Assembly: GCF_014873915.1 (NCBI RefSeq) | Contig: NZ_JADBEJ010000005.1 | Location: forward strand, 2,852,001-2,916,000 | DNA from: Amycolatopsis roodepoortensis | GTDB taxonomy: Bacteria > Actinomycetota > Actinomycetes > Mycobacteriales > Pseudonocardiaceae | Direction: 5' to 3' | DNA: 64,000 bases | Part shown: positions 1-9,518 of the stretch, in pieces | Layout: each line of letters starts with the position of its first letter | Numbering within the stretch: the stretch's first letter is position 1 | Notes under the pieces: model-generated | Databases searched by the model: none | What the model saw: the letters and a program-made list of their open reading frames with translations, nothing else | Told to the model about the DNA's origin: nothing | Program-made: the position numbers and the translations under genes

Positions 1-126
1 CGGTTTGCGGGCCGCGACCTCGATGCCAAATGCTCGCAATCGTCGCGACAAGGCGGCGGTCACCCAGGTCTTGCCGACCTCGGTGCCGGTGCCGGTGACC
101 AGGATGAGTCGGCTAGGTCGGGTCAT
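1..126 (-). CDS. bioD: Dethiobiotin synthetase, N-terminal fragment cut by window edge
   Basis: The first 42 codons, read on the minus strand from an ATG at 126, give MTRPSRLILVTGTGTEVGKT. The P-loop GTGTEVGKT is the hallmark of dethiobiotin synthetase, which makes the ureido ring of biotin from diaminopelargonic acid, CO2 and ATP in the cytoplasm. The rest of the gene lies outside the window. It is the last visible gene of a minus-strand run (dabB-dabA-icd-ilvD-fabI) and lies 97 bases after the fabI stop. The motif is diagnostic, but only the N-terminus is visible. Confidence 0.85.
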   Translation of the reverse strand, partial: MTRPSRLILVTGTGTEVGKTWVTAALSRRLRAFGIEVAARKP

Positions 127-223
127 GGAGCGCCCACCGGGTCAACCAGCCGAGATCTTGCCCAGTCTGCGCCAGGGCACCTGCCCTGATCAGTGTGGAG
201 GTGTTGGATGTCCTCGTGGCCCA

Positions 224-1009
224 TCATGATCCCTGTTGGCGCAGGGGCGCGGCCATGGCGTGGTAGCCGCCGTCGACGTGGAGGATCTCGCCGGTGATAG
301 CGCGGGCGAGGTCGGAGAACAGGAAGCAGACGGCGTCGGCCACCGGGGTCGAGTCGGCTGGGTCCCACCGCAAGGGCGAACGGGTTGCCCAGGCGTCGAG
401 CAGGGCTTCGAAGCCGGGGATGCCGGTGGCCGCCCGGGTATGGATCGGCCCGGCCGCGACGAGGTTGACCCGGATTCCGGCAGGCCCGAGGTCGCGTGCG
501 AGGTACCGGTTGAGCGACTCCAGTCCGGCTTTGCAGACGCCCATCCAGTTGTAGACCGGCCACGCGGCGCTGGCGTCGAAGTCGAGCCCGACCAGGCTGG
601 CGCCGGAGGGTGGGGCGAGCCGGTTCACCGCCGCGGCGAGCGCGGCGAGGGATACGGTGCTGGTCTGGAACGCCAGTCCGATCCCTTCGGGGCGGGCGTT
701 GAGTAGGGGGCCTTCCAGGGCGTCGGCGGGTGCGAAGGCGATGGCGTGCAGGGCGCCGTCGAGTCTCTCCCACCGCTCAGCGATCGTTGCGGTGAGCCGG
801 GCGGTGTCGTGGGAGGCAGTGGCGTCGAAGGGGATGACGTCGATGTCGCCGGTGAGCTGCGCTGCCGCCGCACGGGCCCGATCGAGATCGCGGGGGAGCC
901 CGGTGAGCAGCACCTCGGCGCCGAGTTGTTGGGCGCGGCGGGCGACGGCGAAGGCGATGCTGTCGGTGGTGACGACCCCGGTCACCAGGATGTGCTTGCC
1001 GTCCAACAC
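224..1009 (-). CDS. fabI: Enoyl-[acyl-carrier-protein] reductase, InhA/FabI type
   Basis: This 261-residue protein is an NAD(H)-dependent enoyl-ACP reductase, the last reductive step of type II fatty-acid elongation. It begins LDGKHILVTGVVTTDSIAF, the FabI/InhA version of the dinucleotide-binding loop. The catalytic Tyr-x6-Lys is visible in YNWMGVCKAGLES, followed by NLVAAGPIHT, very close to mycobacterial InhA. ITGEILHVDGGYHAM closes the fold. The reading frame stays open upstream to 1252, but that stretch is Arg/His/Pro-rich like an out-of-frame translation. A GTG at 1009 preceded by AAGGAG with 7-base spacing gives the InhA start and a normal length (InhA is 269 residues). It follows ilvD in the same direction. 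Confidence 0.93.
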   Translation of the reverse strand: MLDGKHILVTGVVTTDSIAFAVARRAQQLGAEVLLTGLPRDLDRARAAAAQLTGDIDVIPFDATASHDTARLTATIAERWERLDGALHAIAFAPADALEGPLLNARPEGIGLAFQTSTVSLAALAAAVNRLAPPSGASLVGLDFDASAAWPVYNWMGVCKAGLESLNRYLARDLGPAGIRVNLVAAGPIHTRAATGIPGFEALLDAWATRSPLRWDPADSTPVADAVCFLFSDLARAITGEILHVDGGYHAMAAPLRQQGS

Positions 1010-1248
1010 AGTGCGGCTCCTTCGCGGGGGTTGGTGTGTGCGGCCCGGCAGGCGTGGGTCGTGACCGCTTGGTGGACGTCGATGGCCCGGCGGATGCAGG
1101 GTCCGGTCGTGGCGGTGATTCCTTCGACAGGGCGGTCGGCGCTGGCGGCACCGCCGATGCGCCCCGCAGGCCGTGCCGCCGGCACGGCGATGGGAGAAAA
1201 GCCGGATCGCTCGCGTGACATGATGGTGTTTGCGTCGGGTGGGGCTGC
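1010..1248 (-). other. Gap between ilvD and fabI with a doubtful 79-residue frame
   Basis: No recognisable gene lies in these 239 bases. One minus-strand frame (982-1221) has plausible actinobacterial codon use and two separated cysteines (GPCIRRAID, THACRAAHT), but its ATG at 1221 has no ribosome-binding site and it is simply the ilvD frame continued past the stop. I would not call it a gene without conservation data. Confidence 0.3.
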
Positions 1249-2931
1249 TCATCGTGGGGTGGCGCCGACGAGCGCCCCCTGCGAGGCGCAGCCGACGAGG
1301 CGGCTGTACTTGGCTAGGAAGCCGTTGCCGGTCGGGGCAGGGGGTGGGTGCCAGCGGTGACGGCGTCGTTCGAGTTCGGCAGGGTTGACGTCGAGATCGA
1401 TGGTGCGTGCCGGGATGTCGATCATGATCGGGTCGCCGTCGGCGACCAGCGCCAGCGGCCCGCCGGCAGCGGCCTCGGGGGCGACGTGGCCGACGCAGAG
1501 GCCGGTGGTGGCGCCGGAGAAGCGGCCGTCAGTGACCAGCGCCACCTGGTCACCCAGGCCGGTGCCGCGGACAGCGGCGGTGACGGCGAGCATCTCCGGC
1601 ATTCCCGGTCCGCCGCGTGGGCCTTCGTACCGGATCACGATCACCTCGCCTGCGGTGAGGCGACCGCCTGAGACGTAGCCCATGGCGGCGTCTTCGTTGT
1701 CGAAGACCCGGGCTGTGCCGTGGAAGCGGTCGACGGTCAGGCCGGCCATCTTGACCACCGCGCCGCTGGGGGCGAGTGCCCCGCGGAGGATGGCCAGGCC
1801 GCCGTCGGGGCGGAGCGGGTCATCTGGCGTTCGGAGGACCGTACCGTCGGGTTTCGGGGCTGCGAGTTCGGCGAGGTTCTCGGCCAGGGTGGCTCCGGTC
1901 ACGGTCAGGCAGTCGCCGTGGAGCAGTCCGGCGTCCAGCAGCGCGGCGAGCACTGCGGGCACGCCACCGACCTGGTGCAGGTCGGCCATGACGTGGCGCC
2001 CACCGGGACGGAGATCGGCGATGTGGGGGGTGTGTCGGCTGATCCGGTCGAAGTCGTCGAGGGTCAGGCGGACGCCGGCTTCGTGGGCGATGGCGGGTAG
2101 GTGCAGCGCGGCGTTGGTCGACCCGCCCAGGGCCATGACCACGGTGATGGCGTTCTCGAAGGCTTCGCGGGTGAGGATGTCGCGTGGGCGGATCCCGGCG
2201 CGCAGGGCGGCGACGGCGGCCGCTCCGGTGTCGTGGGCGATGCCGGGGCGTGTGGGGTCGATGGCGGGGGCGGATGCCGAGCCGGGCAGTGCGATACCGA
2301 GGGCTTCGGCTTCGGCGGCGATCGTGTTGGCGGTGTACATGCCGGCGCACGATCCGGCTCCTGGGCACGCGGCGCGCTCCAGCTCGTCGAGGTCGTCGGT
2401 GCTGAGCAGGCCGCTTGCCTGCGCGCCGACGGCCTCGAACACGTCCTGGATCGTCACCGGCCGACCCTGCCAGCTCCCGGGGAGGGAGGAGCCGCCGTAC
2501 AAGAACGCCGTGGGTACGTTGAGGCGTGCGGCGGCCATGAGCATCCCGGGAAGGCTCTTGTCGCAGCCGGCGATGGTGACCATCGCGTCGAGTTGTTCGG
2601 CCTCCATGACACACTCGACCGAGTCTGCGATGAGGTCCCGGCTGGGAAGGGACGCGCGCATGCCGCGGTGCCCCATGGCGATCCCATCGGACATGGCGAT
2701 GGTCGAGAACCGCATCGCCACCCCGCCCGCCTTCCTGACCCCGTCGGCCGTCGCGCCTGCCAGGCGGTCCAGGGCGATGTTGCAGGGTGTGAGGTCGTTG
2801 GCGGCCGCGGCCACACCGATCTGCGGCCGGGTGAAGTCCTCGTCGGCGAACCCGACTGCCCGCAGCATCGCCCGGGCCGGTGCTCGGGTGACGCCGTCGG
2901 TGACGATTCGGCTACGGTGACGCGGGTCCAT
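1249..2931 (-). CDS. ilvD: Dihydroxy-acid dehydratase
   Basis: A 560-residue dehydratase of the IlvD/Edd family, converting 2,3-dihydroxy-isovalerate and its isoleucine counterpart to the 2-oxo acids in branched-chain amino-acid synthesis. Iron-sulfur cysteines sit in AGCDKSLPGM and CPGAGSCAGMYTANTI. Other family signatures are GGSTNAALHLPAIAHEAG and TDGRFSGATTG. The ATG at 2931 (MDPRHRSRIVTDG) is preceded by GGGAGAAG at good spacing. An in-frame ATG at 2970 would add 13 residues and run into icd, so it is less likely. Only 35 bases separate it from the upstream icd stop, so the two are probably co-transcribed. Confidence 0.95.
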   Translation of the reverse strand: MDPRHRSRIVTDGVTRAPARAMLRAVGFADEDFTRPQIGVAAAANDLTPCNIALDRLAGATADGVRKAGGVAMRFSTIAMSDGIAMGHRGMRASLPSRDLIADSVECVMEAEQLDAMVTIAGCDKSLPGMLMAAARLNVPTAFLYGGSSLPGSWQGRPVTIQDVFEAVGAQASGLLSTDDLDELERAACPGAGSCAGMYTANTIAAEAEALGIALPGSASAPAIDPTRPGIAHDTGAAAVAALRAGIRPRDILTREAFENAITVVMALGGSTNAALHLPAIAHEAGVRLTLDDFDRISRHTPHIADLRPGGRHVMADLHQVGGVPAVLAALLDAGLLHGDCLTVTGATLAENLAELAAPKPDGTVLRTPDDPLRPDGGLAILRGALAPSGAVVKMAGLTVDRFHGTARVFDNEDAAMGYVSGGRLTAGEVIVIRYEGPRGGPGMPEMLAVTAAVRGTGLGDQVALVTDGRFSGATTGLCVGHVAPEAAAGGPLALVADGDPIMIDIPARTIDLDVNPAELERRRHRWHPPPAPTGNGFLAKYSRLVGCASQGALVGATPR

Positions 2932-2966
2932 GTCTTCTCCCGGCTTCGCTTGGTCAGCTCGGCCCT

Positions 2967-4412
2967 TCATTGGCCCTGGCCTCGGGTGAATGCGGGTTCG
3001 CCGTCGAAGGCGTAGAGTCCTTCGGTCTTGATCGGTTCGATGCCGTGCTCGACCATGCGGGCCTGGAGGGCGACGACCTCGGCGGCGGTGGTGGTCCCGC
3101 GCGGGTCGAGGAAGCGGCATCGCCAGTGGTCGGTGAGCAGGGTCTCGGGCGCGCCGCCTGGCCAGACCTTCTGTCCCCGGTTGGAGATCATGTCAAGGTG
3201 CAGGGGTGCGGCGAACGGACGAAGCTTGGCGGCGAGTTCGTCTGGGGTGGTGTCTGGGCTGTGGACGAACACGTCGACGCCGAGCTGGGTCTTGGCGGCA
3301 GCGGATCGGCCCGCGAGCTTGACGGTGATCGGCCTGTGCTGGGCGTAGTGCGTTGCCGGCAGCCGGGTGGGTTCTTGGCCGAGACGGTCGATGACCGATG
3401 CCGCGAACGCCGTGGTGCCGACCTTGGAGGTGCTGGTATCGGGCTCGTAGATGTCGTAGGTGTGGATGCCGTCTTCGATGGTCCGCAGCCAGGCGTTGTG
3501 GACTCGGCTCGCGACGTCGGCTTGTCCGATGTGGACCAGCATCTGTACCGCGGCCAGCAGCAGCCCTGAAGGATTCGCAACGTCTTGGCCGGCTCGCCGG
3601 GGGGCGGATCCGTGGATGGCTTCGAACATGGCGACTCGCTCGCCGATGTTCGCGCTTCCGGCGAGGCCGACAGATCCGGCGATCTGGGCGGCGACGTCGG
3701 AGAGGATGTCGCCGTAGAGGTTCGGCAGGACGACGACGTCGAACGCCTCGGGGGTGTCGGCGAGCTTGGCCGCACCGATGTCGACGATCCAATGCTCTGC
3801 CTGGATATCGGGGTAGTCGGCGGCGACCTCGTCGAACACCCGGTGGAACAGGCCGTCGGTCATCTTCATGATGTTGTCCTTGGTGAACGCTGTCACCTTG
3901 GTTCGCCGATAGGCTGTGGCGTACTCGAAGGCGTAGCGAATTACCCGCTCGCATCCCTGCCGGGAGATGAGCTTGAGGCACTGCACGACCTCGTCGGTCT
4001 GGCGGTGCTCGATGCCGGCGTAGAGGTCCTCTTCGTTCTCCCGAACGATGACGACGTCCATGCCAGGGTGCTTGGTGGCGACGAACGGTGCGTAGGCGAC
4101 GCATGGCCGGACGTTGGCATAGAGACCGAACGTCTTGCGCACGGTGACGTTGAGGCTCTTGAACCCTCCGCCTTGCGGGGTGGTGATGGGCGCCTTGAGG
4201 AACACACCCGTGCGGCGGATCGACTCGAGCGCCTCGGGAGTGACGCCGGCGGGGTTGCCAGCCTGATAGACCGACTCTCCGATGGTGATCGTGTCGATGT
4301 CAAGGGCCGCGCCTGCGGCGTTGAGCACCGAAAGGGTGGCTTCCATGATTTCCGGACCGATTCCGTCTCCGTGGGCGACGGTGATCGGTGCGGATGTGGA
4401 ATGCGTGGTCAT
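2967..4412 (-). CDS. icd: NADP-dependent isocitrate dehydrogenase, Thermus-type with extra C-terminal domain
   Basis: A 481-residue enzyme of the isocitrate/isopropylmalate dehydrogenase family. Landmarks are HGDGIGPEI near the N-terminus, KSLNVTVRKTFGLYANVRP, the substrate-loop sequence IVRENEEDLYAGIEH, NLYGDILSD and AIHGSAPRRAGQ. After about residue 340 comes an added domain (VDVFVHSPDTTPDELAAKL ... PIKTEGLYAFDGE), as in the long Thermus thermophilus enzyme and unlike the 330-420-residue bacterial forms. The enzyme interconverts isocitrate and 2-oxoglutarate plus CO2. The ATG at 4412 has AGGAG five bases upstream. It sits between a small unknown gene downstream of dabA and ilvD, so a link to inorganic-carbon supply is possible but inferred. 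Confidence 0.9.
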   Translation of the reverse strand: MTTHSTSAPITVAHGDGIGPEIMEATLSVLNAAGAALDIDTITIGESVYQAGNPAGVTPEALESIRRTGVFLKAPITTPQGGGFKSLNVTVRKTFGLYANVRPCVAYAPFVATKHPGMDVVIVRENEEDLYAGIEHRQTDEVVQCLKLISRQGCERVIRYAFEYATAYRRTKVTAFTKDNIMKMTDGLFHRVFDEVAADYPDIQAEHWIVDIGAAKLADTPEAFDVVVLPNLYGDILSDVAAQIAGSVGLAGSANIGERVAMFEAIHGSAPRRAGQDVANPSGLLLAAVQMLVHIGQADVASRVHNAWLRTIEDGIHTYDIYEPDTSTSKVGTTAFAASVIDRLGQEPTRLPATHYAQHRPITVKLAGRSAAAKTQLGVDVFVHSPDTTPDELAAKLRPFAAPLHLDMISNRGQKVWPGGAPETLLTDHWRCRFLDPRGTTTAAEVVALQARMVEHGIEPIKTEGLYAFDGEPAFTRGQGQ

Positions 4413-4458
4413 GCTGCTCCTGAGACCGAGGACGTGACGGGACGGGACGCTGGATGGG

Positions 4459-5058
4459 CTAGGGGCGAGTCGTGGCGGTGCCGCGTGCGAGCCGGCATCC
4501 GGCGCTGGTCGTGCCGCACGGTCCACTGATGCCCTGCTCTGGGTCATCGATGTACCAGTGGGTCGCGACCAGGCGCGGGTAGCGGCTGCCGAGTTCGGTC
4601 AGGGTGGCGTGGACGGTGTCGCGGGAGTCGGTGTGCGCGAAGACCGGAAAGAACGCTCCCGGCAGGCTCGCTGCGGGCGCCGCGCCTTGCACCAGGACAT
4701 CGAGGATCAGGCGCCGTCGCTGGTGGGGGTTGTGTGCCTCGCGCAGGGCGGAACCGTCCAGCCAGCACAGCGACCACAGCCCGGACACCGAGGAGGAGGT
4801 CCGGATCCCCACCGGCACTGCTGGCGGGCGCCCTTCCGTGGGGTCCCCGACGGCGCATCCGCAGGTCTGCACATGCTCGCCGCACGGGAACAACGTGGGC
4901 AGGTCCGCGTCAAGCTCGCGGCGGATCCAAATCCCGAGCAGGGCGTCCCGCTGAGCTGGATCGCCGCCGTAGCGCCGGTGGTGGACCAGGTAGTCGCTCG
5001 CCTGCTCGACGGCGACCTCGGCGTGGTCCACACTTGAGATCAGTAGAAGCGCGCTCAT
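4459..5058 (-). CDS. Unknown 199-residue protein next to dabA
   Basis: I do not recognise this protein. From the ATG at 5058 (GAGAGG seven bases upstream) it reads MSALLLISSVDHAEVAVEQA, then a cysteine-containing stretch CGEHVQTCGCAVGD near residue 65, and LVATHWYIDDPEQGIS towards the end, with a last cysteine pair about 13 residues later. No signal peptide or membrane segment is seen. Ninety-one bases separate it from the dabA stop and 46 from the icd start, all on one strand, so it may belong to the dab operon. The clustered cysteines and one histidine could bind a metal; that is only a guess. Confidence 0.7.
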   Translation of the reverse strand: MSALLLISSVDHAEVAVEQASDYLVHHRRYGGDPAQRDALLGIWIRRELDADLPTLFPCGEHVQTCGCAVGDPTEGRPPAVPVGIRTSSSVSGLWSLCWLDGSALREAHNPHQRRRLILDVLVQGAAPAASLPGAFFPVFAHTDSRDTVHATLTELGSRYPRLVATHWYIDDPEQGISGPCGTTSAGCRLARGTATTRP

Positions 5059-5149
5059 CGGGTACCTCTCTTTCCAAGCGGCTCTGTTACGTGGGGAGTT
5101 AGGACAGGTCGTTCCGGGTGGGACGCCGCCATCGGGTGGTGTGGAGCGG

Positions 5150-7780
5150 TCACGGGAGCGCCTGCCGGGATGTCGGTGCTGGCGTGTCGGTGCTGGGGTG
5201 CCAGGGCTGCCACCCGGTGGGGGTGTAGCGGTGCCACGGGTCGTCGGGCTGTTCCCGTGCGGCGAGTCCAATCCAGTCGTGGCTGAACATGTGGTGCAGC
5301 ATTGTGTGGCGGGCGATGAGGGTGTCCAGCCTGGGCAGGGGTGCCTGCACGATGGCGAGCAGGCGTTGCGGTTCATGTCGGGCGTGGTGGCCGTCGGTGA
5401 GGGACTGCCAGGGCAGGCCGGGCTGGAGGTCACTGGTGTGGCCGGTCATGACGCCCAGGCCCCCACCGGTGACGTTGTGCAGGGTTTTGCTGCCGGCGCC
5501 GAAGGACTGCGGGTCGACGGTGGCGAAGTAGTACTGGCTGTTGATCCAGTGTGCGACGACGAGCGGCGCGGTGAGGATTGTTTCCAGGACGGTGCCGGTC
5601 GGGTCGAGGTCGGGATCGTAGTCGTGGAGGAACACGCGGCTGTGCAGGTCGATGCCGCGGGTGAGGGCGCGGGGCGCGATGAGGAAGGCGGCGTTGTCGG
5701 CGAGACCCCATTCCGGGAAGACCTGGGCCCAGTCACGGGCCCGGGCGCGGGTGTGGCGCGCCGCGTGCCGCGGGCGGGGCCGGGTGGGTGCGCCCGGCAG
5801 GATGGCGCAGCGTTCGGCGGCCAGCCGGGTGCCGGCCGTGCGGAGGTCGGCGGTGAGCCTGTCAGCGTCGCGGCGGTGGGTGGCGGGCAGGAGGTGGGTG
5901 TCCAGCAGGCGTACGGTGTCGGTGGTGGTGTCGTGTTCGGCCGGGACGAACCAGGTGTCGTCGGGAACGGTGATGCCGCGGTCGGCCAGGTGAAGGCGGA
6001 CCTGCGGATCGTTGAGCAGGGCGGCGGCCGTGCGGGCGTTGGGACCTCCGGGATGTCCCCCGCAGGCGCCGCAGTCCAGCGCGGCCTGGTAGGGGTTGTT
6101 GTCGGTGTGGGCGCGGTGCCCGCAGAACACGACCAGCCGCGCGAACCCGCGGGTCAGGCCCATCAACGTCAGGATGGTTTCGGCGGTCGCGGCACGCTCC
6201 TCGGGGGTGAGCGCCTCGGCGATGGAGATCTCGGTCTGCGGCTCGGGCGTGATGCGGCGGGCCCACCACGCGCCTGTGGCGCCGGCGGCACGGGGAGTGA
6301 AGGTCTTGGCCGCGGCCAGCGGCCCGGCCAGCCAGCCGGCGGCTTCGGCGAGGGCGAACGGCGCCAGCAGGTCGTCCTTGGCGGCGTGCAGGGAGTGCTC
6401 GGCGGCGGCGAGCACCCTGCGGCCGGCCAGTGACCGCTCGGCCGCGCGCCGCCGACCAGGGGCGGGGTGCTCGGTGAGGGTGTGGCGAGGCGTGATCGGG
6501 CCGGGACACTGGGTGCGAGCGGCACCCCCGGCGAGGTCGCGGTAGCGCATGGCGACGGCGAAGAAACCGGCGAAGCCCAGGGTCTGGTAGCTGCCGAGGA
6601 CCTCCAGGTGGCGGCGCAGTCCTTCGGAGCGGGGATCGATGCAGCACACCACCTGCGCCCGCGGTGGGGCTTCGGGCAGTTCGGGCTGGGGCCGGCCGAG
6701 GATGCGCAGCAGCAGCCGGCTCCGGTAGTGGTCCTCGTAGGCGTCCAGCCAGACCAGCGCCCGCTGCTGGATCGGCAGCTGGTCGAGCAGCTCCACCAGC
6801 TCGCTCCGTTGGGCGGCATCGGTGTCGGTGACTTCCAGCGCTCCCAACAGGTGGTAGGCCCGGTCGTGCGGGTCGACGGTGGCCTGCCGGGTGTCGAACC
6901 GGCTCGCGGAGGCCCAGGACCACGCTGTGCCGGGAGCGTGGGAGCCGGCGAGCGCGGCGGCTTCGACGGCCAACCGCAACGCGAGGTAGTCGACGAGGTC
7001 GATGCCGCTGTCGGGCCGCTCGCCGCGCCACCGGACGTGGGCGGCGAAGCCGGGCAAGCAGGCCAGGTGGGCCTGCAGGTAGCGGGTCCGCTGGTCGTCC
7101 GGGACACCGAGCGCGGCCAGCGCGTCCAGGATGGTGTGCTCGGCGCGTTCGGGCAGGTGCCGCAGCCGCGCCCGCACCGGCCGCGGCAAGGTTCCGTCAT
7201 GGGCGGCCAGCGCCCGCCACGCCGAGTAGAAGCCGCGGTCACGACCCGGCATCCGCCAGGTGGACTGGCCTTCGTCCAGGTAGGCCGCGCACCACTGGAT
7301 CGTGTGGGTGTTGAGCAGGGCGGCCACCTCCGGGGCCAGTGCTTCGGCCGCGGTGCGTGCCTGACGGCGCGGCGGTGGACACGCGATGCCCTGGTGCAGA
7401 TCGGCCACCAGCAGGTCGACCGGGTCGTAGGCGCGGTTGCCGAGAGTGAGCGGGCCCCGCTGTAGCGCCGTGGGGTGGCGGCGGGCCAGCGCGGCGCGCA
7501 GGTCGTCGTCGGTGATCCGGCCGCGCTGCCAGGCGGCACGTAGCCAGGTCTCGTCTGGGGTGACTCGTGCTCCGAGCAGATCCGCGGCGGTGGTGGCCGC
7601 GTCGGCGAACGGGCGGTCCAGCAGGCCGGACAACGGGTTGACCGCGATGAAGTCCGCCAATGGCCAGGTCGGAGCCAGGAATCCGGCCGCGTCGGCGATC
7701 TCGGCGCGCACTGCCGCCTGCTGTGTGGCGACGTCAGAGACGGCATCGGGGGCGAGGTTGGTGGCGGGGCCGGTGGTCAT
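5150..7780 (-). CDS. dabA: Inorganic carbon transporter subunit DabA (DUF2309)
   Basis: An 876-residue DUF2309 protein, the size of DabA, the cytoplasmic beta-carbonic-anhydrase-like subunit of the DAB bicarbonate-accumulating complex. Established DabA chemistry uses a zinc site of Cys-x-Asp, His and Cys. Matching pieces are VCCIDPRSEGLRRHLE (around 6640), and CGHRAHTDNNPYQ followed by DCGACGGHPGGPNARTA (6050-6130). GSKTLHNVTGGGLGVMTGH near the C-terminus is also typical. The ATG at 7780 has AGGAGG upstream with about 10-base spacing. An in-frame codon at 7855 adds 25 residues without such support. It follows dabB by 154 bases on the same strand. Confidence 0.92.
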   Translation of the reverse strand: MTTGPATNLAPDAVSDVATQQAAVRAEIADAAGFLAPTWPLADFIAVNPLSGLLDRPFADAATTAADLLGARVTPDETWLRAAWQRGRITDDDLRAALARRHPTALQRGPLTLGNRAYDPVDLLVADLHQGIACPPPRRQARTAAEALAPEVAALLNTHTIQWCAAYLDEGQSTWRMPGRDRGFYSAWRALAAHDGTLPRPVRARLRHLPERAEHTILDALAALGVPDDQRTRYLQAHLACLPGFAAHVRWRGERPDSGIDLVDYLALRLAVEAAALAGSHAPGTAWSWASASRFDTRQATVDPHDRAYHLLGALEVTDTDAAQRSELVELLDQLPIQQRALVWLDAYEDHYRSRLLLRILGRPQPELPEAPPRAQVVCCIDPRSEGLRRHLEVLGSYQTLGFAGFFAVAMRYRDLAGGAARTQCPGPITPRHTLTEHPAPGRRRAAERSLAGRRVLAAAEHSLHAAKDDLLAPFALAEAAGWLAGPLAAAKTFTPRAAGATGAWWARRITPEPQTEISIAEALTPEERAATAETILTLMGLTRGFARLVVFCGHRAHTDNNPYQAALDCGACGGHPGGPNARTAAALLNDPQVRLHLADRGITVPDDTWFVPAEHDTTTDTVRLLDTHLLPATHRRDADRLTADLRTAGTRLAAERCAILPGAPTRPRPRHAARHTRARARDWAQVFPEWGLADNAAFLIAPRALTRGIDLHSRVFLHDYDPDLDPTGTVLETILTAPLVVAHWINSQYYFATVDPQSFGAGSKTLHNVTGGGLGVMTGHTSDLQPGLPWQSLTDGHHARHEPQRLLAIVQAPLPRLDTLIARHTMLHHMFSHDWIGLAAREQPDDPWHRYTPTGWQPWHPSTDTPAPTSRQALP

Positions 7781-7934
7781 GAGTGTGAACCCTCCTGCGC
7801 GAGCACGACGCGACAAGTGGCGGAACGTGCGACCGTGGAGAACAGGGGAAGCCACGCGTGCGGGACAGCCGGTGACTCACCTGTCATGGCGGCGACCCGC
7901 TTGCGCGGGATGCCGTCGAGCGCGTGGGGGCGAG

Positions 7935-9518
7935 TCACGCCCGAGCTCCTTCCAGTTGGGGAACCGGCCGCGGACGCGGTGTCGGTACCAGCCATGGCGG
8001 GTGACCCCAGGCGGCGGTGTACGTGCGCTGCTGCCCGGCGGACAACGCCGCCACGTACAGCCGGTCGCGCCACCGGCCCAGACCGACCGCGGGTGCCAGG
8101 TGGAGCAGCAGCGCACCGGCCGCCAGCACCGCCACCACGGTCGCGAGAACCCAGGCCGAGACAGCGGCGGGCCCGCTTGCGGGCAGGCTCGGGGCCAGGA
8201 GCTCGGTGACCGCGCCCACCAGGGCCAGGTACCCGATCGCCACGCCCGGCAGCACGATCACCACCGTGACCAGCGCGCCGCCGGTCGGGTGACGACGCAG
8301 CCAGCCCCACGCCAGCCGCGCGGCGGTGGCCACGGCGAAGAGCGACAACGCGACGCCACCGGCATGAAGGGGTAGCAACCAGGCCGCCACCCCGACCGCC
8401 GCGACGGCGGCGACCCCGGCGAGGACAGCGACCTGCGCTGCGCGGGCAGGAGCCAACCGAGGCGCGGGAGGAGCCGCAGTGTGGCCAGCGTGCCGCTGCA
8501 CGGCCGACCCCGAGCCGAGGAACAGGGTGGCTTTGAACAGCCCGTGCGCCACCAGGTGCACCACCGTCGCGGCGTAGAGGCCGAGCCCGCAGGTCATGAG
8601 CATGAACCCCATCTGCCCGATCGTGGAGTGCACCAGCGCCCCTTTGATGTCGGGGCGGGTCAGCATGATCGCGGTGGCGGCCACGACGCTGGCGGCTCCG
8701 ATGGCGAACGCCAGGTGTGTCGCCACCGGCGCGGCACCGACGATCGGCGACAGCTTCACCAGCAGCACCCCGCCGGCGTTGACCACGCCGGCGTGCAGCA
8801 GAGCCGAAACCGGGGTCGGTGCCGCCAGGGTCGCCGGCAGCCATCGGTGCCAGGGCAGCTGCGCGCACCGCACGGCCGCGGCGACCACCAGCGAACAGGC
8901 CACCACCGTGCCCACCGCACCGCCGAGGGCCGCGTCGCCCTGGTGGCGCAGGTCGAGATCCCCCCAGACCGTGACCGCGAGGACAACCCCAGTCCACAAC
9001 GCGGCGTCCCCGGCGACGACGGCACGGGTGGTGCGCCGTGCGGCATCGACGGCCGAGGGCGCCGGCCGATACATCCCCACCAGACGGCACAAGATCACCC
9101 CGGTCAGCGTCCACGCCACCGCCAGGGTGACGAGAGTCGCCGCGGTCACCATCACCGTGGTCGCGGCGGTCAGCGCCCCCGCCGCGACAGCGAAGCGGGC
9201 CGCGGCCGGATCGCCGTGCAGGTAGCGGCGGGCGAACGCCTGGACCACGGCGCTGACCGTGCACACCAGCAGCAGAACGATCGCCCCGACGTGGTCGACC
9301 ACCAGCCCGGTCCAGGCTCGCCCGTCCGGGTTGGCCAGCACCATCGCCACCGGCCCGCCGACTACCACCGTCACGGCCAGCGTCCCCGCCAGCGCGGTGG
9401 CCACCAGCGCCGCACCCGCACCCAACGCGGGCGCCAAGCTTCGTAGCCGCCGGATCGACCCGGCCATGGCCGCAACAGCGGGAAGGGCCACCAAAACGAG
9501 CAGCGTCACCCCTGTCAC
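7935..9518 (-). CDS. dabB: Inorganic carbon transporter membrane subunit DabB (NuoL/MrpA-like)
   Basis: A 527-residue, highly hydrophobic protein of the proton-translocating NADH-quinone oxidoreductase subunit 5 family, with roughly 14 membrane segments. LLHAGVVNAGGVLLVKL and STIGQMGFMLMTCGLG are the conserved antiporter-like motifs. Next to a DUF2309 gene this is DabB, which is thought to couple cation flow to bicarbonate trapping by DabA at the membrane. Translation starts at a GTG at 9518, with AGGAAGG eight bases upstream. The stop of the preceding gene overlaps it (GTGA), so the two are translationally coupled. Confidence 0.92.
   Translation of the reverse strand: MTGVTLLVLVALPAVAAMAGSIRRLRSLAPALGAGAALVATALAGTLAVTVVVGGPVAMVLANPDGRAWTGLVVDHVGAIVLLLVCTVSAVVQAFARRYLHGDPAAARFAVAAGALTAATTVMVTAATLVTLAVAWTLTGVILCRLVGMYRPAPSAVDAARRTTRAVVAGDAALWTGVVLAVTVWGDLDLRHQGDAALGGAVGTVVACSLVVAAAVRCAQLPWHRWLPATLAAPTPVSALLHAGVVNAGGVLLVKLSPIVGAAPVATHLAFAIGAASVVAATAIMLTRPDIKGALVHSTIGQMGFMLMTCGLGLYAATVVHLVAHGLFKATLFLGSGSAVQRHAGHTAAPPAPRLAPARAAQVAVLAGVAAVAAVGVAAWLLPLHAGGVALSLFAVATAARLAWGWLRRHPTGGALVTVVIVLPGVAIGYLALVGAVTELLAPSLPASGPAAVSAWVLATVVAVLAAGALLLHLAPAVGLGRWRDRLYVAALSAGQQRTYTAAWGHPPWLVPTPRPRPVPQLEGARA

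Noticed and set aside
1010..1252. N-terminal extension of fabI to an ATG at 1252 that overlaps the ilvD stop
   Set aside because: The extension is Arg/His/Pro-rich like an out-of-frame reading, while a GTG at 1009 with AAGGAG gives the exact InhA start.
1682..2920. 412-residue plus-strand frame opposite ilvD
   Set aside because: Ser/Arg/Pro-rich composition and no motifs; ilvD on the minus strand is certain. Similar long frames opposite dabA, dabB, lanB and the fet/chr genes were rejected for the same reason.
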